A stretch of 46,268 bases of DNA, taken from assembly GCF_000285555.1 (NCBI RefSeq), contig NZ_HE611007.1:1-46268 (forward strand). The letters run 5' to 3'. Of the stretch, positions 10,032 through 19,323 are shown in pieces (the first letter of the stretch is position 1; the number at the start of each line of letters is the position of its first letter). Made by a program: the position numbers and the translations under genes. The notes under the pieces are model-generated. The model did not search any database, was not told the origin of the DNA, and saw nothing but the letters and a program-made list of their open reading frames with translations. Origin of the DNA: Kurthia massiliensis. Lineage in GTDB: Bacteria; Bacillota; Bacilli; Bacillales_A; Planococcaceae.

Positions 10032-12068
10032 TTAATCTCGTTCTTCTTGAATACCGTCATTATTTTTTCCAGTAACATTTTCTTGTGGAAGATCCGATGT
10101 TGTTGGATCTTGTCGTTTATTTAACGACACTTTGTCCTCAGTTAAAACTTCACCTTCACCTGCATTTTCTGAAGTCGTTTCTTTTGCAGAAGCGCCTTCA
10201 CTGTTTACAGTGTGGACTGATGAATAATTACGTTCTGGTAATTTACCGTATTTTTCAAGGTGTTCGATTTGCTCTGCATCTAATGTCTCTTCAACTAATA
10301 AAGTTTGAGCGATTAGTTCTAGCAGGTCGCGTCGTTCAGTTAAGATTTGTTTTGTACGTTCATATTGTTCTTTTACCATGCGTTGCATTTCTTCATCGAT
10401 TTCTTTCGCGATTGCGTCAGAGAATGAAGTGCTGCTATCTCCGCCTAGGAACATGTTACCGCCGCCAGCGCCAGCTTTCGGAGTATATTGTAGTTGACCG
10501 ATACGATCACTCATACCATACTCTGTAACCATTGAACGGATGATGCTTGTCACACGTTCAAAGTCATTGTGAGCGCCAGTTGATATCTCATTAAATGTGA
10601 TATCTTCGGCAGCACGACCACCTAGTAAACCAGCTACTTTATCAAGTAACTCGCCTTTCGTTAAGAAGTAACGGTCTTCTTTTGGAAGCATTACTGCATA
10701 ACCACCAGCTTGGCCACGAGGGACGATCGTTACTTTATGAACTTTTTCTGCTTCATCTAGCGTTAAGCCGATTACAACGTGACCAGCTTCATGATATGCT
10801 ACGATGTTGCGTTCTTTTTCTGAAATCACGCGGCCTTTTTTCGCAACACCCGCGATAACGCGGTCTGTTGCTTCATCGATATCGCCCATGTCGATTTTTT
10901 CTTTATTACTACGCGCCGCAACAAGTGCTGCTTCGTTTAGTAAATTTTCTAAATCGGCACCAGAGAAACCTGGTGTACGTTGAGCGATGGCCTTTAAATC
11001 TACAGTTTCATCTAAAGGTTTTTTGCGAGCGTGTACTTTAAGTACGGCTTCACGACCTTTAACGTCTGGGCGACCGACAGTAATTTGACGGTCAAAACGT
11101 CCTGGACGAAGAAGTGCAGGGTCAAGGATGTCCGGGCGGTTTGTCGCAGCGACGATAATAATACCTTCGTTTGCGCCGAAACCATCCATTTCAACAAGTA
11201 ATTGGTTTAATGTTTGCTCACGTTCATCGTGACCACCACCAACACCTGCGCCACGTTGACGACCTACAGCATCAATTTCGTCAATGAAGATGATACATGG
11301 TGCGTTTTTCTTCGCGTTTTCGAATAAATCACGAACACGGCTTGCACCGACACCGACGAACATTTCTACGAAGTCAGAACCTGAAATCGAGAAGAAAGGT
11401 ACGCCAGCCTCACCCGCAACCGCGCGGGCAAGTAATGTTTTACCAGTACCCGGAGGACCTACAAGTAGGATACCTTTCGGGATACGAGCTCCGATTTTCT
11501 CGAATTTCGTATGGTCTTTTAAGAAATCAACAACTTCTACTAGCTCTTGCTTTTCTTCATCCGCACCCGCTACGTCTGTAAAACGAACTTTTTTCTTTTG
11601 ATCGTCGTACAGTTTTGCTTTGCTTTTACCAAAGCTCATCATGCGATTACCACCGCCTTGAGATTGGTTCATTAAGAAGAAGAATAGAATTAAGATAATC
11701 ACGAAAGGAATAACGCCAGTGAAAAATTGAACGAAACCGCTCGTTTCTGGTGCTGGTTGGAAGTCGATATTTGTGTTGTCTTTTGCAGCATTACGGATGT
11801 CATTCATTAGCTCTTGATCATCACGTGGAATGTTTGCTACAAAGCTTTCACCTTTCTCATAACCTTCTAACTTACCTTTCACGACGTACACTAGGTTGTC
11901 AGGCTGAATTTCAGCTTGCGTGATCTTATCGGTATCTAGTGCTGTTACAAACTCGTGATACGTTAACTCTTTTGTCGGTTGATTAGCATTGTTAAATGTG
12001 CCAAAAATACCAACAATCACAAGGAAAATTAATAAATAAAGTATGGTGTATCGAAATATTCGATTCAT
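10032..12068 (-). CDS. ftsH: ATP-dependent zinc metalloprotease FtsH
   Basis: A membrane-anchored hexameric AAA+ protease that degrades membrane and regulatory proteins. The 678 residues show two membrane segments (about 5-25, [18 protein letters not shown], and about 110-132, [15 protein letters not shown]), Walker A GPPGTGKT near 200, Walker [12 protein letters not shown] near 255, the second-region arginine segment RPGRFDR, and the zinc site HEAGH near 425. A hydrophilic acidic tail ends the protein. The ATG at 12068 has AGGAGG 6 bases upstream; a longer GTG form to 12083 would overlap that site. It lies below hpt, as in Bacillus, separated by 139 bases. Confidence 0.98.
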   Translation of the reverse strand: MNRIFRYTILYLLIFLVIVGIFGTFNNANQPTKELTYHEFVTALDTDKITQAEIQPDNLVYVVKGKLEGYEKGESFVANIPRDDQELMNDIRNAAKDNTNIDFQPAPETSGFVQFFTGVIPFVIILILFFFLMNQSQGGGNRMMSFGKSKAKLYDDQKKKVRFTDVAGADEEKQELVEVVDFLKDHTKFEKIGARIPKGILLVGPPGTGKTLLARAVAGEAGVPFFSISGSDFVEMFVGVGASRVRDLFENAKKNAPCIIFIDEIDAVGRQRGAGVGGGHDEREQTLNQLLVEMDGFGANEGIIIVAATNRPDILDPALLRPGRFDRQITVGRPDVKGREAVLKVHARKKPLDETVDLKAIAQRTPGFSGADLENLLNEAALVAARSNKEKIDMGDIDEATDRVIAGVAKKGRVISEKERNIVAYHEAGHVVIGLTLDEAEKVHKVTIVPRGQAGGYAVMLPKEDRYFLTKGELLDKVAGLLGGRAAEDITFNEISTGAHNDFERVTSIIRSMVTEYGMSDRIGQLQYTPKAGAGGGNMFLGGDSSTSFSDAIAKEIDEEMQRMVKEQYERTKQILTERRDLLELIAQTLLVEETLDAEQIEHLEKYGKLPERNYSSVHTVNSEGASAKETTSENAGEGEVLTEDKVSLNKRQDPTTSDLPQENVTGKNNDGIQEERD

Positions 12069-12207
12069 CCCTAGCCTCCTCACAAGGTAAACAGAAAAAC
12101 TATAATAAATCTTATCATATGCCTTTTTCGGCGTACAATGAAAAGCACTAGAAATAACGAACTTTACGCGTATCGTTCGTCATAAGTTTTTCACATTACT
12201 TTAGGAC

Positions 12208-12750
12208 TTAAAATGAGTAAACTGATTTTTTTAATACGCCGATGTATGGAAGATTACGGTAGCGCTCTGCATAGTCTAAACCATAACCAACTACGAAAGC
12301 ATCAGGTACATCGAAGCCAACGTAATCTGCTTTTAGGTCAACTTTACGACCTGTTGGTTTGTCTAATAGTGTTACGATTTTAATTGATTTTGCTTTACGG
12401 TGTTTAAATAGTTCTACTAAGTAGCTTAATGTTAAACCGCTATCGATAATATCTTCAATGATCACGATGTCGCGACCTTCAACGCTTGTGTTTAAATCTT
12501 TTAAGATTTTTACTTCGCCTGAAGATACTGTTGCGTTACCGTAACTAGATACGTCCATGAAGTCGATTTCAACGTAAGCGTCGATACGTTTCATTAAATC
12601 TGTCATGAAAGGCATAGCACCTTTTAATACACCGATTAATAATGGGAATTTATCTTGATATTCCTCTGTTAATTGAGCACCTAGCTCACCAATTTTTTCT
12701 TGAAGTGTTTCCTCTGAAATTAGTACTTCTTCGATATCTTTTTGAAGCAT
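12208..12750 (-). CDS. hpt: Hypoxanthine-guanine phosphoribosyltransferase
   Basis: Salvages hypoxanthine and guanine to IMP and GMP using PRPP. The 180 residues carry the PRPP-binding loop [13 protein letters not shown] near 95-107, the PPi loop [12 protein letters not shown] near 37, and [29 protein letters not shown] at the purine-binding end, all standard for the family. The ATG has AAGGAGG 8 bases upstream. It follows tilS by 30 bases, the same tilS-hpt-ftsH order as in Bacillus, where tilS and hpt regulate ftsH expression. Confidence 0.97.
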   Translation of the reverse strand: MLQKDIEEVLISEETLQEKIGELGAQLTEEYQDKFPLLIGVLKGAMPFMTDLMKRIDAYVEIDFMDVSSYGNATVSSGEVKILKDLNTSVEGRDIVIIEDIIDSGLTLSYLVELFKHRKAKSIKIVTLLDKPTGRKVDLKADYVGFDVPDAFVVGYGLDYAERYRNLPYIGVLKKSVYSF

Positions 12751-12780
12751 TGTAAGTTCCTCCTTGATTGTCTAAAAGAC

Positions 12781-14166
12781 TTATAAACTCGGCGCAATCA
12801 TAACAGCGACATCATCTGTCGCACGTTTTGTTCTTGAAAAGTGCTGACTCATCCGCAACCCGACGACGGCGAGAATATCGTCGTCATTTACGAGTAATGG
12901 CCAAGTTGCTCGCTCTATATCCGGAACTTTCGCATCGATGAAAATACGCGATACTTTTTTCGCGCTCGTCATGCCGAGTACGTGTATGCGATCACCATCT
13001 TGACGCGTGCGTATACGAAGTTGTCCGAGTTCAGCTTGATTTGCATAGTAACATTGCGCACCTTCGACGTATGTGTCGAACGCTGTTGTCACGCATAAAT
13101 ACAAATGTTGTCCAAGCTTCACCCATTCGTTAAACGGTACGTTTCCTTCAAAATTCGGCTGCACATTTACCATGCGGTCGATGATCAGTTCATCGTAATG
13201 GCGACGTGCAACGAATCCTTCCGGCAACGGCACCTCCGCATTGCCCGAATTTGTCGAAGCAAGCTTGAGTACACGTTCCAAGAGCGTATAACTTTGTATA
13301 ATCGTCCTATCTTTGTAAAGATATTTTAATAGTAGTTGAATGATTCTTCTTTGTAAAGCAAGTGAGTGAAGTTGCAGTCGGTTTACATCAATTCCTATTA
13401 AATGTTTTGTCGACAAACATACGACGTCGTCATATGCTGCTTGCGCCATTTGTTGTAGGAGCTGCTCATCTTGCTGGCGATGTTCTGTGAAAATACGTAC
13501 CGCATTCGCGACATTCGGATTTTCATTTCGTAATAAAGGTACGACATGATGACGGAGGCGATTGCGGACATAATCGTCTTGCGCATTTGACGCATCTTCG
13601 CGATAAGCGACTTGCTGCTGGGCAGCATATTGTTCAATTTGCGCGCGCGTCGTTGATAAAAATGGTCTCGTCAACATACCTGATGCAAACGGTCTACACG
13701 TTGGCATACCGAGTGTCCCTTGCTGTAACCCTCTCGTTAATGCCATAATGACATTTTCAATTTGGTCATCTGCATGATGCGCAAGCACGAGCGCATCAAA
13801 TGCTTGTGCTTGCATCACTTGTTCAAAGAAGCGATAGCGTTCACGTCTTGCAATCGCTTCTACATTGCCACGCTCTGATGCCGCCATTTGCGCGATTGGT
13901 ATAGCTTTCGTATAAAGCGGTATATTATATCGTTCGCAATAGGCAGCGACAAACGCCGCATCGCCGTCGGATTCATCACCTCGCAACATATGATTGACAT
14001 GTATTGCAGCAATCGATTGTACCCCGAGTAATGGCTGTTGTGTTCGAAAATAGTCGAGTAATACCATCGAATCGATGCCGCCTGAACAAGCGACGAGTAC
14101 ACGTGCATGTTTCGGATAAAGCTGACATTGTCGTATGTATGCATACGCTGTCTGTTCGAGTTTCAC
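12781..14166 (-). CDS. tilS: tRNA-Ile lysidine synthase
   Basis: Attaches lysine to the wobble C34 of tRNA-Ile(CAU) using ATP, which switches its decoding from Met to Ile codons. The 461 residues begin with the PP-loop domain (VLVACSGGIDSMVLLDYF at 22-39), include the VNHMLRGDESDGDAAFV and LAHHADDQIENVIM segments, and end in the tRNA-binding C-terminal domain. The start is GTG with GAGGTG 7 bases upstream. In Bacillus spoIIE, yabS and yabT lie directly upstream; here only 285 non-coding bases separate it from the tRNA genes. Confidence 0.96.
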   Translation of the reverse strand: MKLEQTAYAYIRQCQLYPKHARVLVACSGGIDSMVLLDYFRTQQPLLGVQSIAAIHVNHMLRGDESDGDAAFVAAYCERYNIPLYTKAIPIAQMAASERGNVEAIARRERYRFFEQVMQAQAFDALVLAHHADDQIENVIMALTRGLQQGTLGMPTCRPFASGMLTRPFLSTTRAQIEQYAAQQQVAYREDASNAQDDYVRNRLRHHVVPLLRNENPNVANAVRIFTEHRQQDEQLLQQMAQAAYDDVVCLSTKHLIGIDVNRLQLHSLALQRRIIQLLLKYLYKDRTIIQSYTLLERVLKLASTNSGNAEVPLPEGFVARRHYDELIIDRMVNVQPNFEGNVPFNEWVKLGQHLYLCVTTAFDTYVEGAQCYYANQAELGQLRIRTRQDGDRIHVLGMTSAKKVSRIFIDAKVPDIERATWPLLVNDDDILAVVGLRMSQHFSRTKRATDDVAVMIAPSL

Positions 14167-14403
14167 AGTTTTTCACCTCGCCCATATTTTAGCACGATTC
14201 GTGAAAAAAACGATGACGACTGACACGTCGCCATTGCACAATGACAGTGGTGACGAAACATTCCATGTCCGCATGTTATACATTTCTGGAATGTTGAAAC
14301 TCACTACATTATGTGTAAAAGTCGCTCGCTACATTCGTAATACCCTAATATTTGTAAATAGATGCACATGCACAAAAAAATTTATTTTTCTTTTAAAAAA
14401 ATG

Positions 14404-14432
14404 TTGACGCGTCGAACGTTGTCTTGTAATAT
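14404..14432 (+). promoter_or_regulatory. Promoter of the tRNA-Met/tRNA-Glu unit
   Basis: TTGACG (14404-14409), a 17-base spacer and TAATAT (14427-14432), 19 bases before the first tRNA. The rest of the gap (14167-14403) shows no credible gene. It holds one short imperfect inverted repeat (CATTCC near 14260 with GGAATG near 14290) and presumably the tilS promoter, which I cannot place. Confidence 0.75.
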
Positions 14433-14451
14433 TAATTCTGTTGTTGCAAAT

Positions 14452-14528
14452 GGCGGCCTAGCTCAGCTGGCTAGAGCGTCCGGTTCATACCCGGGAGGTC
14501 GGGGGTTCGATCCCCTCGGCCGCCACCA
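14452..14528 (+). tRNA. tRNA-Met (CAT), elongator type
   Basis: The cloverleaf folds fully: acceptor GGCGGCC/GGCCGCC, D arm GCTC/GAGC, anticodon loop TTCATAC, T loop TTCGATC and encoded CCA. The first pair is G-C, which argues against an initiator tRNA. A tRNA-Ile with modified CAT cannot be excluded by sequence alone. Bacillus has a Met-Glu pair at this same locus. Confidence 0.95.
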
Positions 14529-14533
14529 ATAAC

Positions 14534-14605
14534 GGCCCCTTGGTCAAGCGGTTAAGACACCGCCCTTTCACGGCGGTAACACGGGTTCGAATCCCGTAGG
14601 GGTCA
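14534..14605 (+). tRNA. tRNA-Glu (TTC), no encoded CCA
   Basis: Acceptor GGCCCCT/AGGGGTC, anticodon stem CCGCC/GGCGG around CTTTCAC (anticodon TTC) and T stem ACGGG/CCCGT. The gene ends ...GGGGTCA and continues TATTA, so the CCA end must be added enzymatically, unlike the neighbouring tRNA-Met. Confidence 0.95.
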
Positions 14606-14610
14606 TATTA

Positions 14611-14645
14611 AAGAAGTACTTACATAGATAAGTGCTTCTTTTTTT
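14611..14645 (+). terminator. Terminator of the tRNA unit
   Basis: AAGAAGTACTT pairs with AAGTGCTTCTT (one G-U pair on the plus strand), followed by eight T. Confidence 0.85.
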
Positions 14646-14674
14646 ATGCATTTTTTTCGTTGAAACGACAAAAA

Positions 14675-14699
14675 AACCTTGAAGTGTAACTTCAAGGTT
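14675..14699 (-). terminator. yabR terminator
   Basis: A perfect 10-pair stem AACCTTGAAG / CTTCAAGGTT with a 5-base loop, followed on the minus strand by seven T. Confidence 0.85.
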
Positions 14700-14718
14700 G
14701 ATTGTATGTGATAAAGGA

Positions 14719-15162
14719 CTAGCCTCGGCGTGCGCCGCGACCGCCGCGTTTTGATTCGGTTGCACGTTTAAGTGTTGCTAAACGTTCGTCGCTATCTTTT
14801 AAAAAGCGTGCCATTTTTTGTTCAAAGTTTTCTTGTGGTTGACGGTGATCATTGTTACGACCGCCTCCGCGATGATTGTTATTACGTGGGCGTTGTGGAC
14901 GCTCAGGGCGTTGTGGGCGTTCTGCTTCAGGTTTTGCTTTGCGGATAGAAAGACCGATTTTACCGTCAGCTTCCACGTTCATCACTTTTACTTCAACTAC
15001 GTCACCAACTTTTAAATGATCGTTGATGTCTTTAACATAGTTATCAGCAACTTCACTAATGTGCACAAGACCTGTTGATTTGTCGGGCAGTTCAACGAAT
15101 GCTCCGAAATTTGTAATACCTGTTACTTTACCTTGTACTTTGCTGCCTACTTCGATTGACAT
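14719..15162 (-). CDS. yabR: S1-domain RNA-binding protein YabR
   Basis: A small general RNA-binding protein of the YabR/YugI (CvfD-like) family, thought to act in post-transcriptional control. The S1 OB-fold occupies residues 1-75 (GSKVQGKVTGITNFGAFVEL, GLVHISEVA, VGDVVEVKV, GLSIRKAK). A low-complexity basic tract rich in RP, RN and RGG-like units (about 80-112) and a C-terminal region ending RGGRGARRG follow. The substrate is unknown. The ATG has AGGAGGAGC upstream. Confidence 0.92.
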   Translation of the reverse strand: MSIEVGSKVQGKVTGITNFGAFVELPDKSTGLVHISEVADNYVKDINDHLKVGDVVEVKVMNVEADGKIGLSIRKAKPEAERPQRPERPQRPRNNNHRGGGRNNDHRQPQENFEQKMARFLKDSDERLATLKRATESKRGGRGARRG

Positions 15163-15252
15163 AAAAAAAATGCTCCTCCTTAAAATTTAAGCGACTCGTA
15201 AGTCAGTCAATATAATCGATTTGTGCACGTTTCTTCGCGCTACTACCTACTA

Positions 15253-15280
15253 ATTATAACTAACAAAAGTTGCGTGTCAA
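15253..15280 (-). promoter_or_regulatory. yabR promoter
   Basis: Minus-strand TTGACA (15275-15280), a 16-base spacer and consensus TATAAT (15253-15258). It predicts a leader of about 80 bases before yabR. Confidence 0.75.
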
Positions 15281-15285
15281 CAACA

Positions 15286-15696
15286 CTAATTTTCCGAGTC
15301 CGCTTTTTCTTTGTCGTTTTCACCTTGTTTAGGAAGGGAGAAAATGACCTCTCCTTTTTTTGAAAAAAATAGTTTTTCCCTTGCAAGTTGCGCAATATAT
15401 TCATCATCGTTCAAACGTTTGATTTGCGTTTGAAGGTCTTGATTCTCTTCTTTTTTCGCTTCTAGCTTTTCATTCATCTCAATGCGTTCTTGTTCTTTTT
15501 CCGCAAGCTTCTGTTGCTGTTCATGATACGTAAACGCTAAGAACCCAATGATGAGGAAGAAACCTCCGAACAATACAAATAGGCGATTTCGTAAAATTTT
15601 ACGTTGGCGCTTTTGAAAGTTCTGCTTTTTCTTTTGCTGCTGATTGAATTCCGGGTGCAGCTGGGTTGTGTTATTTCGAGGATTACTTCTCGCCAT
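15286..15696 (-). CDS. divIC: Cell division protein DivIC (FtsB-like)
   Basis: A bitopic divisome protein that works with FtsL and DivIB at midcell. The 136 residues have a basic cytoplasmic N terminus (to about 35), one membrane segment (about 40-58, LFVLFGGFFLIIGFLAFTY), then a coiled coil (about 60-100) ending IKRLNDDEYIAQLAREKLFFSKKGEVIFSLP, the typical DivIC/FtsB extracytoplasmic motif. I use the ATG at 15696 with GAGAGGGA upstream; a longer reading to 15789 adds 31 unrelated residues. In Bacillus yabP and yabQ separate it from rqcP; here only non-coding sequence does. A TATAAT (15721-15726) may be its -10 box. Confidence 0.95.
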   Translation of the reverse strand: MARSNPRNNTTQLHPEFNQQQKKKQNFQKRQRKILRNRLFVLFGGFFLIIGFLAFTYHEQQQKLAEKEQERIEMNEKLEAKKEENQDLQTQIKRLNDDEYIAQLAREKLFFSKKGEVIFSLPKQGENDKEKADSEN

Positions 15697-15825
15697 ATGT
15701 ATTCCCTCTCTTTCGCACTCATTATATCGGAATTTTATACAGTTTTTAAGTGACATCCATGATTTTTCGAAATTTAGGAAATCAATCATAGAGCATTTTA
15801 ATATTTTCCCGGAATATAAAAAAAT

Positions 15826-15857
15826 AAACCTGCCCCAAGTGAGTTGGAACAGGTTCT
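15826..15857 (-). terminator. rqcP terminator
   Basis: AACCTGCCCCAA pairs with TTGGAACAGGTT through two G-U pairs on the minus strand, followed by a T-run (15817-15825). Confidence 0.7.
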
Positions 15858-15861
15858 ACAA

Positions 15862-16152
15862 TTAATCTTCGTCGTCGATAAATTGTGGTTCTACTTTTTC
15901 AAGTTTTTCTTCACTTAAAATCGTATACATTAAATGTGCTTCATCTTTACGAACGACATCTTTTAATAATTCAACGCGTGCCGTTACGATTTTTTGACCG
16001 AAACGAATCGCGATCACATCGCCGACTTTTACTTTCACACTCGGTTTTGCGACTTTATCGTTGATCGTAATACGACCTTGCTCCGCAACCTCTTTTGCAA
16101 GCGTACGGCGTTTAATTAAACGAGAAATTTTTAAAAATTTATCTAAGCGCAT
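15862..16152 (-). CDS. rqcP: Ribosome quality control protein RqcP (S4 domain)
   Basis: An HslR-type S4 protein that helps RqcH add alanine tails to nascent chains on obstructed 50S subunits. The 96 residues open with the S4 fold (MRLDKFLKISRLIKRRTLAKEV, GRITINDKVAKPSVKVKVGD) and end in a short acidic tail. AAAGGAG lies within the last codons of yabN, so translation is probably coupled. Called yabO in older Bacillus annotation. Confidence 0.94.
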   Translation of the reverse strand: MRLDKFLKISRLIKRRTLAKEVAEQGRITINDKVAKPSVKVKVGDVIAIRFGQKIVTARVELLKDVVRKDEAHLMYTILSEEKLEKVEPQFIDDED

Positions 16153-16157
16153 ATGTT

Positions 16158-17612
16158 CTACTCCTTTACTCTAGCCCAAATGTCTAATAACTCTTCAACG
16201 GCGAAATCGCTCCAATCGCGACCTGATGCTTTCACTTCAGCTTCCATTTTACCGAAGCGTTTTGCGTATTTCGCATTGGCATGTAGCATCGCTTCTTCTG
16301 CTGACACTTTATAGTGACGACCTAAGTTGACGAGTGCAATTAGTGCATTGCTATATTGATCAAATTTGTTGTCTGCATTGTTTAAGGCAGCATCTTTAAA
16401 GTCTGAGAACTCTTCTTCAAAGTTCCACCAGTATTGTTCTGCTTCAGGCCATTCAAAGCCTAATTTTGCAGCACGACGTTGATAGTTGTACGCTGTTTGT
16501 AGTGATGACATCGCACGGTACTCGCCGTCCATAATTGGTGCATCTGGTTTATTTTCTGCTTCGTGCTCAGCTTTTTTAATTTTTTCCCAGTTGGCGTTAA
16601 TATCTTCAACGCTATTGACGACTGTATCGCCGAACACATGTGGGTGACGGCGCATCATTTTCGCCGCCGCGCCTGCAAGTAAATCTTCTAAGTTGAAGAA
16701 ACCGTTGTCTTCGCCGATTTGCGCTTGCATGAATACAAGCATTAATAAATCACCGAACTCTTCGATCATATGTTCATCGTCTTGCTCGTCGATCGCTTGT
16801 AGTGCTTCATGCATCTCTTCTAACATGTAACGTTTCATGCTCTCATGCGTTTGTGCTTTATCCCATTCACAACCTTCAGGACCACGCATCGTCGCCATAA
16901 TGTCACGGAACGTTGACCATTCGCGCATCGCTTGTTCACGTTTCGTTGCAGGTGGCACGTATACTGTCGTTAAGTTACTAATTTCTGCAACGTGGTCTAG
17001 TTCATACAGTGGTACGGTTACAACGACTTCATCTTTTGAACCAGCAGCCGTTACGATTGTTACTGGATATTCAGCATCGTATTTTTCCATTAACGTAAGT
17101 TTCACTTCTGATGCGCTAAATTGGTCGTACACTTGCGCGATTAATAAGTGATTGTACATGTTCACGTGATGGATTGAAAATGTTGCACCGTCCACGAGTT
17201 GGAAACCGTCGATTGGGTCGATTTTTAACGTCGCAAATACGGCATCTAAAAAGCTTTGACCGCCTTCAATTTTCAACTTCACGTTTCCTTTTCTTTCTTC
17301 TTCAATTAATAACTCTACGGTCATTTCAGCGACGAGTGGATGACCAGGGACTGCATAAATCACGTCATCATGTTCTGCGTATTGTTTTAATGTCGCGACG
17401 ATTTCTTGATAGACAGGTAAAAATTCGCCGTGTTTTTCGTAAATAAGGTCGAAGCTTTCGAATTCGACACCTTCTGATTTTAATTCTTCTAGTACAGGGT
17501 GTTCTTTCGTACGAACATAAATTTTTGGTGCGTTTTTTAATGTTTTGTATACGCCCATTGGCAGTTGCTCGAAATCCCCTGCGCCTAGCCCGATTACTGT
17601 AATTTGATGCAT
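16158..17612 (-). CDS. yabN: Tetrapyrrole-methylase/MazG fusion protein YabN
   Basis: A two-domain protein: an N-terminal SAM-dependent tetrapyrrole-methylase-like domain (ITVIGLGAGDFEQLPMGVY at the start, VIYAVPGHPLVAEMTVE near 80) and a C-terminal MazG nucleotide pyrophosphohydrolase (from about 230; GPEGCEWDKAQTHESMKRYMLEEMHEAL, EEFGDLLMLVFMQAQI). The MazG part should hydrolyse NTPs as a housecleaning enzyme; the role of the methylase half is unknown. The 484 residues are close to the B. subtilis protein. ATG with AGGTGA upstream. Confidence 0.94.
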   Translation of the reverse strand: MHQITVIGLGAGDFEQLPMGVYKTLKNAPKIYVRTKEHPVLEELKSEGVEFESFDLIYEKHGEFLPVYQEIVATLKQYAEHDDVIYAVPGHPLVAEMTVELLIEEERKGNVKLKIEGGQSFLDAVFATLKIDPIDGFQLVDGATFSIHHVNMYNHLLIAQVYDQFSASEVKLTLMEKYDAEYPVTIVTAAGSKDEVVVTVPLYELDHVAEISNLTTVYVPPATKREQAMREWSTFRDIMATMRGPEGCEWDKAQTHESMKRYMLEEMHEALQAIDEQDDEHMIEEFGDLLMLVFMQAQIGEDNGFFNLEDLLAGAAAKMMRRHPHVFGDTVVNSVEDINANWEKIKKAEHEAENKPDAPIMDGEYRAMSSLQTAYNYQRRAAKLGFEWPEAEQYWWNFEEEFSDFKDAALNNADNKFDQYSNALIALVNLGRHYKVSAEEAMLHANAKYAKRFGKMEAEVKASGRDWSDFAVEELLDIWARVKE

Positions 17613-17630
17613 AATAGTTCACCTGTTTCC

Positions 17631-19229
17631 TTATTTTTTAACTCGACTTACATAAAGCTGAAATGCTGCCACACGACGGCCAAGTGGTAACACGTACCAA
17701 TCATTCACCGATAGTACTTCCTTTTTCGTCGCAACGACTAAAAATACGGCTGCACCAACGATGACGGCGCTCAACGCGGTAAACGTCGCTGAAAGTCTCG
17801 GAGGCATGCTTATAGCAGCATCTAATAATTTGATGCCAGTAATCCACAATTCAACCACAATGCCCATCGCGATTGTTGCGACGATGAGCCCACTCGTAAA
17901 CGTATACGTCGTTAATGTGACCGGATACACTTTTTTCAAAAAGCGAACGAGTAACAACGCAGTCAATGCGAGTGCGAGATTACTTGCAAGTGCGGCACCT
18001 GCAATTCCAAACGTCTGGATAAAAACATCATTACATAAAAGTTTAACGATTAAACTGCCAATGAGCAATAGAGATGGATGCTTTGTATAGCCTAAACCTT
18101 GCAATACCGCCATCATCGGCATAATAATCGATAGCCATAAAATTTGTAACACGTACAAACTAAGCACCGTAGAGAGCGCTGTCGTTTTAAACATCATGAC
18201 ATTCATATACGGCATGACGAGCATAAGGCCGACAGAAGCGGCGACACCGATGAGCACCGACACACGATACGTCAGCCCCATGTAACGAGCCGCTTCTGCA
18301 CGATCCGCACGTTTCATCGATGTCGTAATCATCGGCACGATCGCCATCGCGAGTGTCGATGCTAACACGAGTCCGACTTGCACGAGTGGTTGACCTCGGT
18401 CATACGCCCCTTTTTCCGCCATCGCTGCACCGACAGACATTTGTCGTTTTAGCGCTTCAAAAATCGTGAACGAATCGACGAGTTGAAATAAAATGAGCAA
18501 TAAACTACTTAAACTAATGCCGACACTATAGACGGCTAAACGTTTCATCAAATGATGTTGTTGCGCGCGTGGAATCGCCGAGCGTCTAATCGATACGCGT
18601 ACCCCTTTTCGTCTCATGAGTACGTATAACAATAACACCCCAGCGACTTCACCGATTACGGTACCGACTGTTGCGACTTCTCCTGCAACATATAACGATG
18701 CACCGATGCGCATGACGAGCCACGTACCGACTAAAATAATAGCGACGCGTACAATTTGTTCAACGACTTGTGATTTTGCGACGACATCTAATGCACTTGT
18801 CGCTTGCGCATAGCCTTTGTAAAGCGCGAGCATCGGAATCGTCAGCGTAATATAGCTTCCGGCCTTTAACAGCGGTACGAGGCCTTTATCGCCCATCATC
18901 GACGCGAAAAATCCTGCCAAACTATATAACAACGCAAACAATACGACCGCAAGCCCGATTAAATAGCGCATTATTACTTTCATCAGCTCTGCCCAAGATT
19001 CATTCGTCTCGGTCAGCACGCGGGAAATCGCAACCGCGAGCCCGCTTGCCGTCCACGTCATAAACACCGCGACGAACGGATACACTTGTTGATAAATATA
19101 AAATCCTTCATCACCGACTAAGTTTTGAAACGGAATGCGATACACCATACTGAGTACTTTGACGAACAACATGGCAATCGTTAACGTCATGACGCCTTTT
19201 GCATATTGTTTCACGTTACTTTCAGACAT
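17631..19229 (-). CDS. yabM: Polysaccharide/lipid flippase-family membrane protein YabM
   Basis: A MATE/MurJ-superfamily membrane protein of the SpoVB/YabM type, with about 14 hydrophobic segments across 532 residues. It opens with KGVMTLTIAMLFVKVLSMVYRIPFQNLVGDEGFYIYQQVYP, the conserved first helix and loop of these flippases. Probable role: transport of lipid-linked cell-envelope precursors; the substrate is not shown. It sits in the yabM-yabN-rqcP order. ATG with GAGGGGGAG upstream. Its start region faces the plus-strand gene at 19324. Confidence 0.9.
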   Translation of the reverse strand: MSESNVKQYAKGVMTLTIAMLFVKVLSMVYRIPFQNLVGDEGFYIYQQVYPFVAVFMTWTASGLAVAISRVLTETNESWAELMKVIMRYLIGLAVVLFALLYSLAGFFASMMGDKGLVPLLKAGSYITLTIPMLALYKGYAQATSALDVVAKSQVVEQIVRVAIILVGTWLVMRIGASLYVAGEVATVGTVIGEVAGVLLLYVLMRRKGVRVSIRRSAIPRAQQHHLMKRLAVYSVGISLSSLLLILFQLVDSFTIFEALKRQMSVGAAMAEKGAYDRGQPLVQVGLVLASTLAMAIVPMITTSMKRADRAEAARYMGLTYRVSVLIGVAASVGLMLVMPYMNVMMFKTTALSTVLSLYVLQILWLSIIMPMMAVLQGLGYTKHPSLLLIGSLIVKLLCNDVFIQTFGIAGAALASNLALALTALLLVRFLKKVYPVTLTTYTFTSGLIVATIAMGIVVELWITGIKLLDAAISMPPRLSATFTALSAVIVGAAVFLVVATKKEVLSVNDWYVLPLGRRVAAFQLYVSRVKK

Positions 19230-19275
19230 GCTGCTCCCCCTCTTAAAAAAATTCTAAGTCAGTATAGCATACAAT

Positions 19276-19303
19276 CAACATCGACAGCGTGCGGTCGATA
19301 TTG
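19276..19303. promoter_or_regulatory. 28-bp operator-like inverted repeat in a divergent gap
   Basis: CAACATCGAC (19276-19285), 8 bases, then GTCGATATTG (19294-19303), nine of ten positions complementary. It lies between the starts of yabM and the 92-residue gene and could bind a dimeric regulator or form a hairpin in the plus-strand leader. No regulator is identified. Confidence 0.45.
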
Positions 19304-19323
19304 TAGAAAAAAGAGGTGATGAT

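Noticed and set aside
14568..14765. 65-residue minus-strand reading frame
   Set aside because: It covers the tRNA-Glu 3' half, two terminators and the end of yabR, so it is an artefact of opposite-strand reading.
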